Shown here: piece after piece, positions 13,201-20,601 of the stretch
Position numbering within the stretch: position 1 is the stretch's first letter
Layout of the letters: each line of letters opens with the position of its first letter
Origin: Pardosa pseudoannulata
Taxonomy: Eukaryota > Arthropoda > Arachnida > Araneae > Lycosidae
Direction: 5' to 3'
DNA: 64,000 nt
NCBI GenBank assembly: GCA_032207245.1
Contig: CM063500.1
Span: 79,409,625 to 79,473,624 of the forward strand
Translations under genes and position numbers: made by a program
The notes under the pieces: generated by a model
What the model saw: the letters and a program-made list of their open reading frames with translations, nothing else
Told to the model about the DNA's origin: nothing
Databases searched by the model: none

Positions 13201-15488
13201 TTTTAAAATTTTAAAATGTTACAAACCTTTGAAGTGTTAGACTTAGATCTAAGTTCAGGGATAAAACGTATGAAAAAAAATGCAGACGATATTTAAATAA
13301 TTTAAAATAAGAAGTGATTAAATGAGATGGAATGACGTCATAAGGCTAAAAAAATGTGATTTTTGCCTATTTATTATGTGATAAATTTAATCACCTGCTC
13401 TTAACCGGGGAAAATACGGCTTGAAATAATGACATTAAACGGTCGAAGAGGGGGATAGGAGTGGATTTCGAACATTTTTGAACTCGCTTTGAATTTTGCC
13501 AACTCTAACTCATCAAGAATCCAATGTGCCTCTGTCATCAAGACAGGGCCGTAGCCAGAAATTATTTTCGGAGGGGGACCAAGGGAGAAAGACATCTTTC
13601 GTTTGTGAATGATACTTCATTTAATGAAAGGGTAAGTACTGTATTTCCGGAATACAGTACGGGAAATACAGAGCTGTATTTCCGGCCAGCGGCCCAGCAA
13701 GACTTATGGTCTCAGAGAGTATTTTTCTAAGAAAATAATTGTCCATGTTCATGAACAACTAGGCAGATAGCACATATAAACACAGTAGTGGGACATTGTC
13801 TATCTACAAAATAGTCTTTCAAAATTCCGGGGGGGGGGAGAACCAGTCTCCCAAATCCCTCCCCCTGCCTACGGCCTTGCATCAAGATGCCTCTATCCAT
13901 TCCTGATCCAACCGCTTCATAAATTCAAGGACAGACAGACAGATAACTTAGGCTATTATTAAATAGGGGATGGCAGATGGGCTCTGGACAGAATTTTTGT
14001 GTTACACAATCGAAAAAAGGGTTATTCTTAAAAAAAAAAATCAACTAGGGTATGTGGCATATTTTTGTCTAATATGGGCGGTATAGCGTGCCTGGCAAAC
14101 TGCAGGGACACATAGAGTCTGGAATGTGTGTATTTTTTTATTAACATGTAGGACTTATTAGTGCACTTCTTTTCAGACTTGAAAGGGAAGCGGACGAAGA
14201 CTACAAGCTGTGTGACACAGGACTGACCGTCGCTAGAGGCGTGGTTGTAACTGTCCCGGTATATGCCATACACAGAGACCCAGAGCTGTTTCCAGATCCG
14301 GAAAAATTTGATCCAGACAGGTGGGTTTTCTTTCTCTTGTTCACTTTCGACACAGATCACAATGGTCCTTGCCTAGTAGTTGAGGAAAAATAAATTTTTT
14401 TAATTACAGTTAAACTCACCTACACTCAAGATCCAAAACATTATGACCACCCCTACATTTTGCAATAAACTCGCATGGTGTTGGACGTCCACAGGCTATC
14501 AAAGAAAAAGGTCGTCGGAGACTGTCTCACGTAGTGAAGCAAAACCGGAGCCAGACAGTGGCTCAGCTGACAACTCAATATAATGCAGGGCCAAGTAGAA
14601 TAGTATCGGAGCACACTGTTCAGCGGACACTATTGGATATGGGGCTACGCAGCAAACGTCCCACTCGTGTGCCTTTGCTGACCAAGCGTCATCGCCAACT
14701 GCGCCTACGCTGGGCCCGGGAACATCGCGACTGGTCCATGGATCAGTGGGAGAGAGTTGCCTGGTCAGATGAATCACGGTTTGTCATTCATCACGCCGAT
14801 GGCCGTGTCAGGATACGCCGTCTTTCAGGCGAACAGTTGCTCCCTCAATGTACAGTAGGTCATACACAAGCTGATGGTGACGGTATTATACTTTAGGGGA
14901 CGTTTTCTTGGGCGTCTCTGGGACCCGTGGTTGTGGTAGAGCTGAACATGAATGCTACAGGGTATCTGAACATCATTGCTGACCAGTTGAACCCTTACAT
15001 GGCTTCTTTTTTTCCAGCTGGAAATGGAATGTACCAAAAGGACAACGCCCCTTGTCATAAGGCGAAAATTGTGTTGGAATGGTTCCAGGAACATGATGTT
15101 GAATTCCAGTTAATGTCCTGGCCGCCTAACTCATCGGATATCAATCCAATAGAACACATTTGGGATGTCATGGGACGGAAGCTCAGAGTTCAAAGACCAC
15201 CAATTCGTATCTCGGATTTGCGTAACCGTTGCTTAAACATCTGGTATAATCTGTCTTCGGCCATTTACCAAGGACTTGTGGCATCCATGCCAAGGCGGGT
15301 TGAAGCTGTTTTACGTGCCAAAGGTGGGGCAACTAGTTATTGACATATGGTCATAATGTTTTGGCTCTTGAGTGTTTTAAGAAAGATAACTTACCTAATG
15401 AGAAATAAGATAAATAAATCAAAAAATGCAAAAAGTTAAACAATATACTATATGAAACAAGGCGTTTAAGTATTTTGGAGCATTATGT

Positions 15489-15519
<31 letters not shown>

Positions 15520-18500
15520 GGAAGGTAAAGTACATAAAGCTGATTTATTTGAAATAAATCAAAAAGAAAAAGTGCGAAATATACTGTCATTCGTCTGGAT
15601 ATCGGACTGAAACTCTGACCAGATATCCGGTATCCGTTATCCGACCAAATTGGTATCCGTTACATACTTACTACAAACACTGAACATTTTATGACTAATT
15701 GATTTTGAGTTATGCTTGGCAATATTAATACATATTAGTGAAATTTTTCACCACCTAAAGTGTAAATTAATTCAAAAGAGGAGGTATACGACTAGATGTT
15801 ATAACAGACCTAAATAAAAAATTTCAACCTTCTATAGCTGATCATTTTTTAATTATGCAAGATATATACACATACATAGATATCACAATAGAGCTATTGA
15901 AAATGTGCAAAGGGACTGATAAAATACATATTACATTGCAGGTTTCAAATTTAAAATCTTCTAAGTACACATAGAGATGTACTTCCTTCCTATATTTTAT
16001 GTGAGGGAGGTAAAAATAGTAAAAGGTAAAGTACAATAAGGTAAAGGAAGGTAAAGTACATAAAGTTGATTTATTTAAAATGAATTCATCAAAAAGAAAA
16101 GGTGCGAAACAGACTGACATCCGGCCGTATATCCGACTGAAATTCTGACCAGATATCCGCTATCCGGTCAAATTGACATCCGTTGCATCCTTACTAAAAG
16201 CACTGACCATTTTATGACTAATTGATTTTGAGTTATACTTGGCAACATTAATACATGTTAGTGAAATTTTTCACCACCTAAAGTGTAAACTACATTCAAA
16301 AGAGGAGGTCTAAAACTAGACGTTATAACAGACCTAAATAAAAAAAATTCAACCTTCTATAGATGATCATTTTTTAATTAAACAAGATATATACACATAC
16401 ATACATATCGCAATAGAGCTATGGAAAATATACAAAGGGGCTGTCAAAATAAATATTACATTACAAACTTCAAATTTAAAATCTCCTTCTATGAACACAT
16501 AGAGATGCAATTCTTTGCTAACTTTTATGTGAGGAAGGTAAAAATAGTAAAAGGTAACGTACAATAAGGTAAAGGAAGGTAAAGTACATAAAGCTGATTT
16601 ATTTAAAATAAGTTCAAAAAGAAAAAGTGAGAAACATACTGACATCTGGCCGGATATCCGGCTGAAACTCTGGCTAGATATTCTATATATGGTCAAATTG
16701 ACATTCGTTGCAGCCGAACGATGGCCGAATGGTTAGAGTGCTGGCCTTCGGAACCGGAGTTCGTGGGTTCGAATCCCACTATGGCATGGATGTTCGTAGC
16801 CGTTCGGAATCGGCTTTAAACAGTAGGTCCCGGTCTCATTAGCCCTCGTGTTGCAAAAAGTAGACCGTAGCGCTCCAAAACCAAAAACCAAAAAGACATT
16901 CGTTGCATCCTTATTTGAAATAATGTGTTCTAATTTTTAAATTGGTGGTTGTTGAGAGTTAATGTTTCTGTGCCTTGTCCTACTCTAGATTCACTCCCGA
17001 AGAACGAGCGAAGCGCAGCCAGTATGCTTACATCCCATTTGGTGCAGGCCCAAGAAACTGTGTCGGTATGCGGTTCGCTTTGATCCAGATCAAATTCTGT
17101 CTTGCACACGTTTTAAGCCACTTCCGAATAAAGAGATGTCCGCAGACAAAGGTAAGTCCAACTTTTCATGTTGGGTTTCAGAGCTGGCCTTAGGCATTTG
17201 GAAGTCCGGGCAAGATATTCTCCAGTGCCCTTTTTTTTATCATTAACTAACATTATACCCATGAATCGCTGGCAAATCTAGCGTTTTCAGCCAAGAAACT
17301 AAATATCGTAAATATCTAAATATCATCCTACATTCGAAAAAATTATCATTTTGTGAAAATTCACTGATCAAGACCCAGAAGTACCACTGGAGACTCAAGG
17401 ATCTGCCAGGGTTGTTTCCCTCTAAAGCAGTTTGTTTTTAGTCTTCGTTCGGTAGCACTATTTGAAGTGTTATCTAAATATGTAATGGTCTATCTATATA
17501 ACGGCCATTCCATAGAAACGGGTGTGACACATTGAAATATTTTTTATCACTTTTTTCATAAAAACTATATTTTTAAAAAAATATTTCAAATATATATTTT
17601 TTGTGAAGCAATTATAACACCTAAAGAAAAAAAATTTGCAAAAAATCAAAGAATTTCTGTTTCTTCTGTACGTGTTTGAAAAATTATAAATATGCTGTTA
17701 CGGGTGTGGCAGATATGTCACAGCCGTAACAGCATATTTATATTTTTTATACATGTACAGAAGAAATGGACATTCTTTTATTTTTTGTAAAATTTTTTCC
17801 TTAGGTGTTATAATTGCTTCACAAAAATATATATTTAAAATATTATATTGTTTATGGAAAAATTGATAAAAAGTAGTTCAACGTGTCACACTCGTTTCTA
17901 TGGAATGGCCGATAAATAAAAATGTAAATGTTTGTCCGTAACCGAAAATCTCTGAAAATATTGCATCGATTGGCTTGAAGTTTTCACATAACGTTGTACT
18001 AGAGTCCGGGTATATTTTTATCTACACCATTTATATATAAAGTATAAAATCTGTGTGTCTCTCAGCAATTTGATTGGCTTTTGTGTGTTTGGCTCGGTGG
18101 TAAAATTCCTAGCACCGAGGAATGAAAGCAGTGGTTCTAATAATCTCACCAGACGCACAAATTTTCATATAAAGTTTAAAATCTCTGTGTGTGCTCTCAG
18201 CAATTTGATTGGCTGCCTTTTGTTTGGCTCTGTGGTAAAGTTCCAGGTACCGAGGAATGAAAGCAGTGGTTCGAATTCCACCAGATGCAGTGTTATTAAA
18301 TTAAACGTATTAAAAACGTGATTTTTTTCTTTCATTTCCGTTTAACTACACTGAGCCACAGCAACGGGTGGCCGGCCACGGCTAGTTAAAAATAAATATT
18401 AATATTATATCAAGGTGTTATAAAGGAGCGCAAGGTTATTCATTACCCTTAACTTATGTTAATATAAAAATGTTCTATATTGTAAATTATTATATTAACT

Positions 18501-20408
18501 ATAAGACAATGGTGCTGTTATTTCTATATAACTGAATAAATTGATAAAAACTTTACAATACTATAATATTTTCACAAAAATTGCATTTATGGATGTATCA
18601 ACTTATGTGGTTTCTTTTAATTACTGCTTAATTTCAATATGGACTCTAATCGGGGGGAAAGTTGAGCTAAAGTTGATACTTGAAAAAACTGTTGAAAAAA
18701 TAATTGAAAACTGGCTAAACTAGTGATTTTCTAATTCATCGCTGTTTGGTTTAGAGTGCTACAGTGTACTTTTTGCAACACGAGGGCTAATAAGTCCGGG
18801 ACCTACAGTTTTAAGCCGTGTACTACCTGTAATCAGCTACCCACCCGAAGTCGGGCATAGGATGAAGAATTGCTGGTTCGGGGTGACCGTCCACAACAAT
18901 GCGTTACGCAAGAGCCAAGTCAGCATTCCGAACACATAATTTAAGATAACAAAAAGATGTAGACAATCTAGACAAATGAGTACTACCAATGGAGTTTTCG
19001 GAATACTCCGCAGGAGTCCTGCCCTGGGTAAAAGTTCGGTTGACCTGGTGTACTACATAAAACTTTCTGACATGAGAGCAGCTGTTTGTGATGGAGGCAA
19101 AAACAGTACAGGGTAGTTGTGATGGCTATTAGTGAATGGGTACTTTGCCCCTTGCTGTGTGATTTAAGGCTAAGATCTTCATGGCCGCACGATGACGCCT
19201 TGATTTGCGATGAGCCAGTCAGTCAGGCTCCTGGCCTTCCTTATCAGTACCGGGTTTTTGATTAGGCTCTCTGCCGAGAGTTCCTTGGATGTGTCAGAGA
19301 GTTTCTTATGATGCAAGTCATGTGTCAGACGGCAGCAGTGCAGATAGTCATGGGGAGTCACCGACTGCACCTCAGACACAAACTCCCGAGGAGCTATCCA
19401 ATATACGTGGAACTTGTGGAGATACTGAGGGAAAGGTCCGTGGTTCGTAAGAAAGGCATTTACGCTCAGTCTAATCACAATTTCACTTTTCTTAAGAAAC
19501 CGTAGAGAACCCTGCCTGTAGTGGCCGAGTCCCAGTAGTTCTGCCACTCGAGGAGCAACTCCTGCTCCTCAAGTTTTGCTCCTATTATAAATGAACTAGT
19601 GAGTGGGAGTTTTATTTCTGGCTCTCGAAGTGTCGTTTCTTTAGCCAGCTTATCGGTCGCTTCATTGCCGTCGATGCCACTGTGAGCTTTGACCCAGCAA
19701 AAGGTCAACTTTTTTGTTGGTTATCTCCAGGTTTTTCAGGCCTGAATAACCTGAACTTGGTGATTCATTTGATGGAACTCTTGAAGGCTGGACATACTGT
19801 CTGATAAAATCTGGAACGATCTCTGACCAGGATGCTGGGTGATCCAGTTTAACGGTTCTGAAATTGTTTTCAGTTCTGCCTGGAAGATTGTGGCTGAGCA
19901 GTTTAAAAATTGCGACCATTGGTAGATTGTTTTCTCTTTTTTATATGCTATAAATGCGGCTCAGCCTCCTCTTTCATTAATTTTCGAGCCATCAGTGAAG
20001 ACAAGTACCGAGGATCTTGCTTCGACCTGTTTCGTTCTCACGCTGAAGGTACAGTCTGTTGGACGGAGCTGGAGGATGTCTAATTTGAGGTTTACTTCCG
20101 TGGGCGATAAAGTTTCAGTGTCGATTTTATTCTGCCTCTCTAGCCGAAAACAGTTTAAAGCCGATTCTAACGGCTACGAACATTCATGCCACAGTGGGAT
20201 TCGAACCTATGAATTCCGATACCGAAGGCCAGCACCCTAAATGGTTTTCGTTCGGCTTATTTCATAGCGGAAGAATAATTTTCGCTGGTTTATAATCTCC
20301 TTTTATTTGCAGGTACCTCTAGATTTCTACAAAGGCCAAGCACACATGGAACCTAAAAATGTCACCTTATTCATGGAAGAGAGGAATGACAAGGTAGAAT
20401 CGCTGTAA
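871..20408 (+). CDS. Cytochrome P450, CYP3-clan (CYP3A-like), C-terminal 7 exons (5' partial)
   Basis: Seven exons, 871-986, 2861-3005, 4667-4830, 8331-8419, 14177-14320, 16989-17151 and 20313-20408, join in one frame with matching phases and GT-AG borders. They give about 305 residues ending at TAA. Landmarks in order: an F-G loop/G-helix region, the I-helix AGYDTT oxygen-activation motif, the K-helix ETMR (ExxR), the PEKFDPDRF segment (PERF-like), and the haem loop [10 protein letters not shown] with its ligand Cys codon at 17059-17061. The order and spacing match vertebrate CYP3A and thromboxane synthase-type P450s, which are ~500 residues long. The N-terminal membrane anchor and first ~200 residues are therefore missing because the window starts inside the gene. 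Family knowledge: an ER-bound haem mono-oxygenase using NADPH-P450 reductase, often for xenobiotics or lipids. The actual substrate cannot be read from sequence. No frameshift or in-frame stop is seen, so the gene looks functional. Confidence 0.93.
1289..2030 (+). repeat. Duplicated ~250-bp segment (with and without MITE)
   Basis: 1289-1690 and 1786-2025 are two copies of one sequence (AATCTGAATGTTAA..., GGTTTTAAAGTGTATGTTCA, GCTGACGGACTGTT). They differ chiefly by the MITE at 1428-1661. The segment is probably part of a larger dispersed repeat related to SINE family 2. Confidence 0.7.
1428..1661. mobile_element. TTAA MITE family E, copy 1 (234 bp)
   Basis: The TTAA-CCCTTAATTTGGC...AAATTAAGGG-TTAA termini are inverted repeats flanked by TTAA. 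The uninterrupted host sequence occurs ~500 bp downstream (about 1786-2020), where ...TTGTGCTTAATAAATTATG replaces the element. This proves a piggyBac-type TTAA insertion. Confidence 0.88.
2013..2725 (+). mobile_element. tRNA-derived SINE family 2, split by a hAT MITE
   Basis: The head GGTAACTCAGTCGGCAAAGA (A-box-like) and GCGGGTTCGAAACCCGAGCT (B-box) end near 2089. The body CCACTGGTGATCCGTGGACC is broken by the hAT element at 2111-2674 and resumes at 2675-2725. Related fragments occur at 1676-1760 and 1870-1910. Confidence 0.7.
2111..2674. mobile_element. hAT-type MITE, 564 bp, TSD CTGGTGAT
   Basis: The left terminus is CAGGGCCCGATCAAAGCAAA and the right terminus the complement of CAGAGTCTGATTAAAGCACA. 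The exact 8-bp duplication CTGGTGAT lies at 2103-2110 and 2675-2682. It is inserted in a tRNA-derived SINE (family 2) in P450 intron 1. It has no transposase. Confidence 0.85.
2861..3005 (+). CDS. P450 exon B
   Basis: The acceptor is TTGTGTTTAG and the donor GTAAGT. It encodes [20 protein letters not shown] and then a charged, Asp-rich linker ending RPKK. The NDFLQ-L segment is the conserved start of the H-helix region in CYP3 proteins. The acidic linker is the usual variable stretch before the I helix. It begins in phase 0 and leaves one base of the next codon, matching exon C. Confidence 0.92.
3600..3712 (-). mobile_element. tRNA-derived SINE family 2, minus copy
   Basis: The complement reads GTAGATCAGTCGGCAAAGGC, ATCTCGTAACTGAAAGATTG and CGGGTTCGGGGCTCGAG, the same tRNA-like head as at 2013. 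In P450 intron 2. Confidence 0.6.
4667..4830 (+). CDS. P450 exon C (I helix)
   Basis: The acceptor is ATATCCAG and the donor GTGAGT. The first two bases complete a Phe codon begun in exon B. The product carries [20 protein letters not shown], with the AGxxTT oxygen-binding groove of the I helix. It continues through [20 protein letters not shown], the J-helix region where CYP3A proteins read 'ELATHPDVQQKLQEEID'. It is a complete, undamaged exon of 164 bp. Confidence 0.95.
6144..6330. mobile_element. Harbinger-like MITE, 187 bp, TSD TTA
   Basis: The termini are GGCTGCTACT...AGTAGCAGCC. TTA duplicates directly outside both ends, as for PIF/Harbinger. It lies in P450 intron 3. A second copy, with another MITE inserted in it, is at 50187-50503. 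Confidence 0.75.
6640..6833 (+). mobile_element. SINE family 1, old copy
   Basis: A diverged plus-orientation copy: CGCGCTTTCGAATCTCTCTG (B-box), GTTCGTTGCCGTTCAAAATA, ending GTAGTACTCCAAACCAAA. In P450 intron 3. Confidence 0.7.
7675..7855 (-). mobile_element. SINE family 1, diverged copy
   Basis: Minus orientation: TTTTGGTTTGGTTTGATTTG, GTCACACGAGGGCTAATGAG, GCCGATTCCGAATGGCTACG, CATTCGGCCAT. Several short deletions. In P450 intron 3. Confidence 0.75.
8331..8419 (+). CDS. P450 exon D (K helix)
   Basis: The acceptor is ATGTCCACAG and the donor GTATGT. It encodes [20 protein letters not shown] followed by TMRIFPPGI. The E-x-x-R pair (ETMR) of the K helix, which forms a salt-bridge network with the PERF Arg in all P450s, is intact. 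The exon is 89 bp and ends with two bases of an Arg codon. Confidence 0.94.
8881..9659 (-). mobile_element. LTR of a retrotransposon (3' LTR, minus orientation)
   Basis: Read on the minus strand it begins TGAGAACGTTCTCA and ends ...AGTATGTCACA (TG...CA). It has a TATATAAGAAG promoter-like box at 9468-9478 and AATAAA at about 8955-8960. A purine tract AAGCGAGGAGG sits directly before the first TG, as expected of a polypurine tract, so this should be the 3' LTR. Up to ~650 bp of possible internal remnant follow at 9660-10140. No matching 5-bp target duplication was found because the other side is not preserved. It lies in P450 intron 4. Confidence 0.65.
9660..11135. other. Part of P450 intron 4: LTR-flanking remnant and unclassified DNA
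   Basis: 9660-10140 may be non-coding internal sequence of the LTR element. 10298-11135 holds a 74-codon ORF (10438-10662) with no recognisable domain, and otherwise nothing. Confidence 0.45.
10151..10297. repeat. (TA)n microsatellite, interrupted
   Basis: Three TA blocks separated by GTA and CTGCAGGTCTCAG. In P450 intron 4, next to the LTR remnant. Confidence 0.95.
11136..13119 (-). mobile_element. Helitron family B, minus orientation, with nested SINE
   Basis: On the minus strand it begins near A|TCCTCTATATAAC (13119). It ends in a CCCGTCATATG(T)CGGG palindrome, then CTATATG-CTAG|T at 11136. The interior includes the conserved block complementary to CTAACTCATCAAGAATCCAA and three partial direct repeats around 12220, 12430 and 12720 (TATAAAAGAAAATCATTTAC). 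A SINE sits at 11437-11613. It lies in P450 intron 4. No coding was found. Confidence 0.65.
11437..11613 (-). mobile_element. SINE family 1, full length, 14-bp TSD
   Basis: A tRNA-derived SINE read on the minus strand: head GATGGCCGAATGGTAGAGCG, B-box GGGTTCGAATCCC, body GTAGCCGTTCGGAATCGGCT, tail CAAACCAAACC. Target duplication ACAACATTTTGAGG at 11423-11436 and 11614-11627. Nested in Helitron family B. Confidence 0.9.
13230..13970 (-). mobile_element. Second, 3'-truncated copy of Helitron family B
   Basis: It matches 12740-13119 and ends on its 5' side with the complement of A|TCCCCTATTTAATAATAGC at 13970. It is interrupted by a hAT MITE at 13544-13879. The family 3' end with the CCCGTCATATGACGGG palindrome is absent. 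Confidence 0.6.
13544..13879. mobile_element. hAT-type MITE, 336 bp, TSD CATCAAGA
   Basis: The ends are CAGGGCCGTAGCCAGAAATT and ...CCTGCCTACGGCCTTG. The exact 8-bp duplication CATCAAGA lies at 13536-13543 and 13880-13887. It interrupts a Helitron family B copy: the host sequence 'ATGCCTCTATCCATTC' resumes right after it. No coding. A G-run (10) and C-runs sit near the right end. Confidence 0.87.
14177..14320 (+). CDS. P450 exon E (beta region to PERF)
   Basis: The acceptor is CTTTTCAG and the donor GTGGGT. It encodes [20 protein letters not shown], then a segment with [19 protein letters not shown] and DPD. The HRDP and PEKF..(D)R blocks are standard CYP3 signatures. The exon begins one base into the split Arg codon and ends two bases into the Arg of the PERF-like motif. 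The short ORFs on the opposite strand here are shadows. Confidence 0.94.
14423..15374 (+). mobile_element. Tc1/mariner-type transposon, 952 bp, inactive
   Basis: It is bounded by 27-bp terminal inverted repeats with one mismatch, starting CACTCAAGATCCAAAACATT at the left and ending ...GGCTCTTGAGTG at the right. A TA dinucleotide precedes the left end. It lies in P450 intron 5 in the same orientation as the gene. The interior encodes most of a transposase (see the separate entry). The element is short because the N-terminal part of the transposase is missing. Confidence 0.93.
14483..15343 (+). pseudogene. Tc1/mariner transposase pseudogene (DD36E spacing, one nonsense codon)
   Basis: The frame opens with the [16 protein letters not shown] linker and continues through the second helix-turn-helix and the DDE core. 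Catalytic landmarks are SDESRF (first Asp), KDNAPCHKA (second Asp) and NPIEHIWD (Glu). I count 36 residues between the second Asp and the Glu, so DD36E rather than classic DD34E. A TAG at 14894-14896 interrupts the frame exactly where relatives have the Trp of the WG-x-FSW motif; the next codons read [10 protein letters not shown] in the same frame. The first ~50-60 residues (first helix-turn-helix) are absent. It ends with TGA after GGATSY. It is therefore a truncated, once-interrupted, recently inactive copy. Confidence 0.9.
15515..16712. repeat. ~527-bp tandem repeat, about 2.3 units
   Basis: The landmark GTAAAGGAAGGTAAAGTACA occurs at 15515, 16041 and 16569 (spacings 526 and 528). Each unit has TATCCGG-rich blocks and ends ...CATCCGTTGCATCC. 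Sequences before it (15380-15480) and at 26560-26780 and 27500-27640 belong to the same family. A 26-bp A-run sits at 15489-15514. The conserved minus-strand ORFs are by-products of the repeat. Confidence 0.82.
16713..16894 (+). mobile_element. SINE family 1, full length, 13-bp TSD
   Basis: Reference copy: A-box TGGCCGAATGGTTAGAGTG, B-box GGTTCGAATCCCAC, body GTTCGTAGCCGTTCGGAATC, end CCAAAACCAAAAACC. Target duplication GACATTCGTTGCA at 16700-16712 and 16895-16907. It lies in P450 intron 5 inside the 527-bp tandem repeat. The tRNA-like head is pol III promoter-like but the element is not a tRNA gene. Confidence 0.93.
16989..17151 (+). CDS. P450 exon F (haem-binding loop)
   Basis: The acceptor is CCTACTCTAG and the donor GTAAGT. 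It encodes [20 protein letters not shown] then [16 protein letters not shown]. This matches the FxxGxRxCxG haem signature; the proximal thiolate Cys is at 17059-17061. The L helix follows ([16 protein letters not shown]). It is the most diagnostic exon of the gene. Confidence 0.96.
17502..17911. mobile_element. Foldback MITE, 410 bp, nested in the Helitron
   Basis: It is an almost complete inverted repeat. The left arm starts CGGCCATTCCATAGAAACGG and the right arm ends ...CGTTTCTATGGAATGGCCG. The arms pair over most of their length to a small centre near 17715-17722. The innermost stem is AATATGCTGTTACGG against CCGTAACAGCATATT. ATAA on each side (17498-17501, 17912-17915) is a candidate target duplication. 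A transcript of either strand could form a hairpin of nearly 200 bp. Confidence 0.82.
18042..18300 (+). repeat. Two tandem tRNA-like segments inside the Helitron
   Basis: Two ~145-bp direct repeats share CAGCAATTTGATTGGCT and GAGGAATGAAAGCAGTGGTT. The second has GGCTCTGTGGTAAAG (A-box-like) and GTGGTTCGAATTCCAC (B-box-like), so the unit looks tRNA-derived. The first copy has lost the B-box. Confidence 0.55.
18744..18820 (-). mobile_element. SINE family 1, tail-half fragment
   Basis: TGTTTGGTTTAGAGTGCTAC to GGACCTACAGTTTTAAGCCG; the tRNA-like head is missing. Confidence 0.7.
19182..20130 (-). pseudogene. Non-LTR retrotransposon (LINE) RNase H and tail remnant
   Basis: On the minus strand, successive frames give [12 protein letters not shown] near 19985-20010, a degenerate middle, then [20 protein letters not shown] (19640-19705), the RNase H HSG-x-x-GNE-x-AD block. 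The end carries [15 protein letters not shown] and TPHDYLHCC (19350-19470), the usual C-terminal region of Jockey/I-type LINEs. Frame changes and stops show it is dead. It lies in P450 intron 6, antisense to the gene. Reverse transcriptase is not present. Confidence 0.8.
20151..20258 (-). mobile_element. SINE family 1, head-half fragment
   Basis: AGTTTAAAGCCGATTCTAAC, CACAGTGGGATTCGAACCTA and CGAAGGCCAGCACCCTAAA. It lies ~55 bp upstream of the last P450 exon and adjoins the LINE remnant. Confidence 0.75.
20313..20408 (+). CDS. P450 exon G (terminal exon)
   Basis: The acceptor is TTATTTGCAG. It encodes [20 protein letters not shown] and [11 protein letters not shown], followed by TAA at 20406-20408. 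This corresponds to the final beta-strand region of CYP3 proteins (PLKL...PVVLKVE.R). The exon starts in phase 0, in agreement with exon F. The C-terminus is of normal length. Confidence 0.92.
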   Translation, partial: VPLDFYKGQAHMEPKNVTLFMEERNDKVESL

Positions 20409-20595
20409 ATGGAATCAAGAACTTCAAATATTTTTTTTTGCAAATACTTAAGGTATCCGTCTACTTTCGGAGAACTTTTTTCTTTAAACGTAGAAACTAG
20501 TTCATGTTTAAACATCTTTAGATTTCTTTTTTTATATTATCATAGAGAACTGCACTTAAAAAAATTATTCCTGGAGAAGTTTTTATAAAATTTCT

Positions 20596-20601
20596 AATAA
20601 A
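20596..20601 (+). promoter_or_regulatory. Candidate polyadenylation signal of the P450
   Basis: The first AATAAA downstream of the stop codon, about 190 bp after it, in AT-rich 3' sequence. Other A/T-rich hexamers follow, so this is a candidate only. Confidence 0.4.

Larger units (their letters stand above)
17493..18385 (+). mobile_element. Non-autonomous Helitron, 893 bp
   Basis: The 5' end is A|TCTATATAA followed, after a nested insert, by ATAAATAAAAATGTAAATG and TTTGTCCGTAACC. This resembles the usual arthropod Helitron 5' consensus. The 3' end has a GTGGCCGGCCAC palindrome and then GG-CTAG|T. The A/T insertion context is as expected. There is no target duplication and no Rep/helicase coding. 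It lies in P450 intron 6. It also carries two ~145-bp direct repeats (see 18042-18300). Confidence 0.8.

Noticed and set aside
15842..16696. Two related minus-strand ORFs (92 and 109 codons)
   Set aside because: They lie in adjacent units of a 527-bp tandem repeat, are AT-driven in composition and have no domain. Similarity follows from the repeat.
16713..16894. tRNA gene (clear A- and B-box, tRNA-like head)
   Set aside because: The tRNA-like part is followed by a fixed non-tRNA body, occurs in many copies and has 13-14-bp target duplications, so it is a SINE. The same applies to the copies at 11437, 47426 and 56802.
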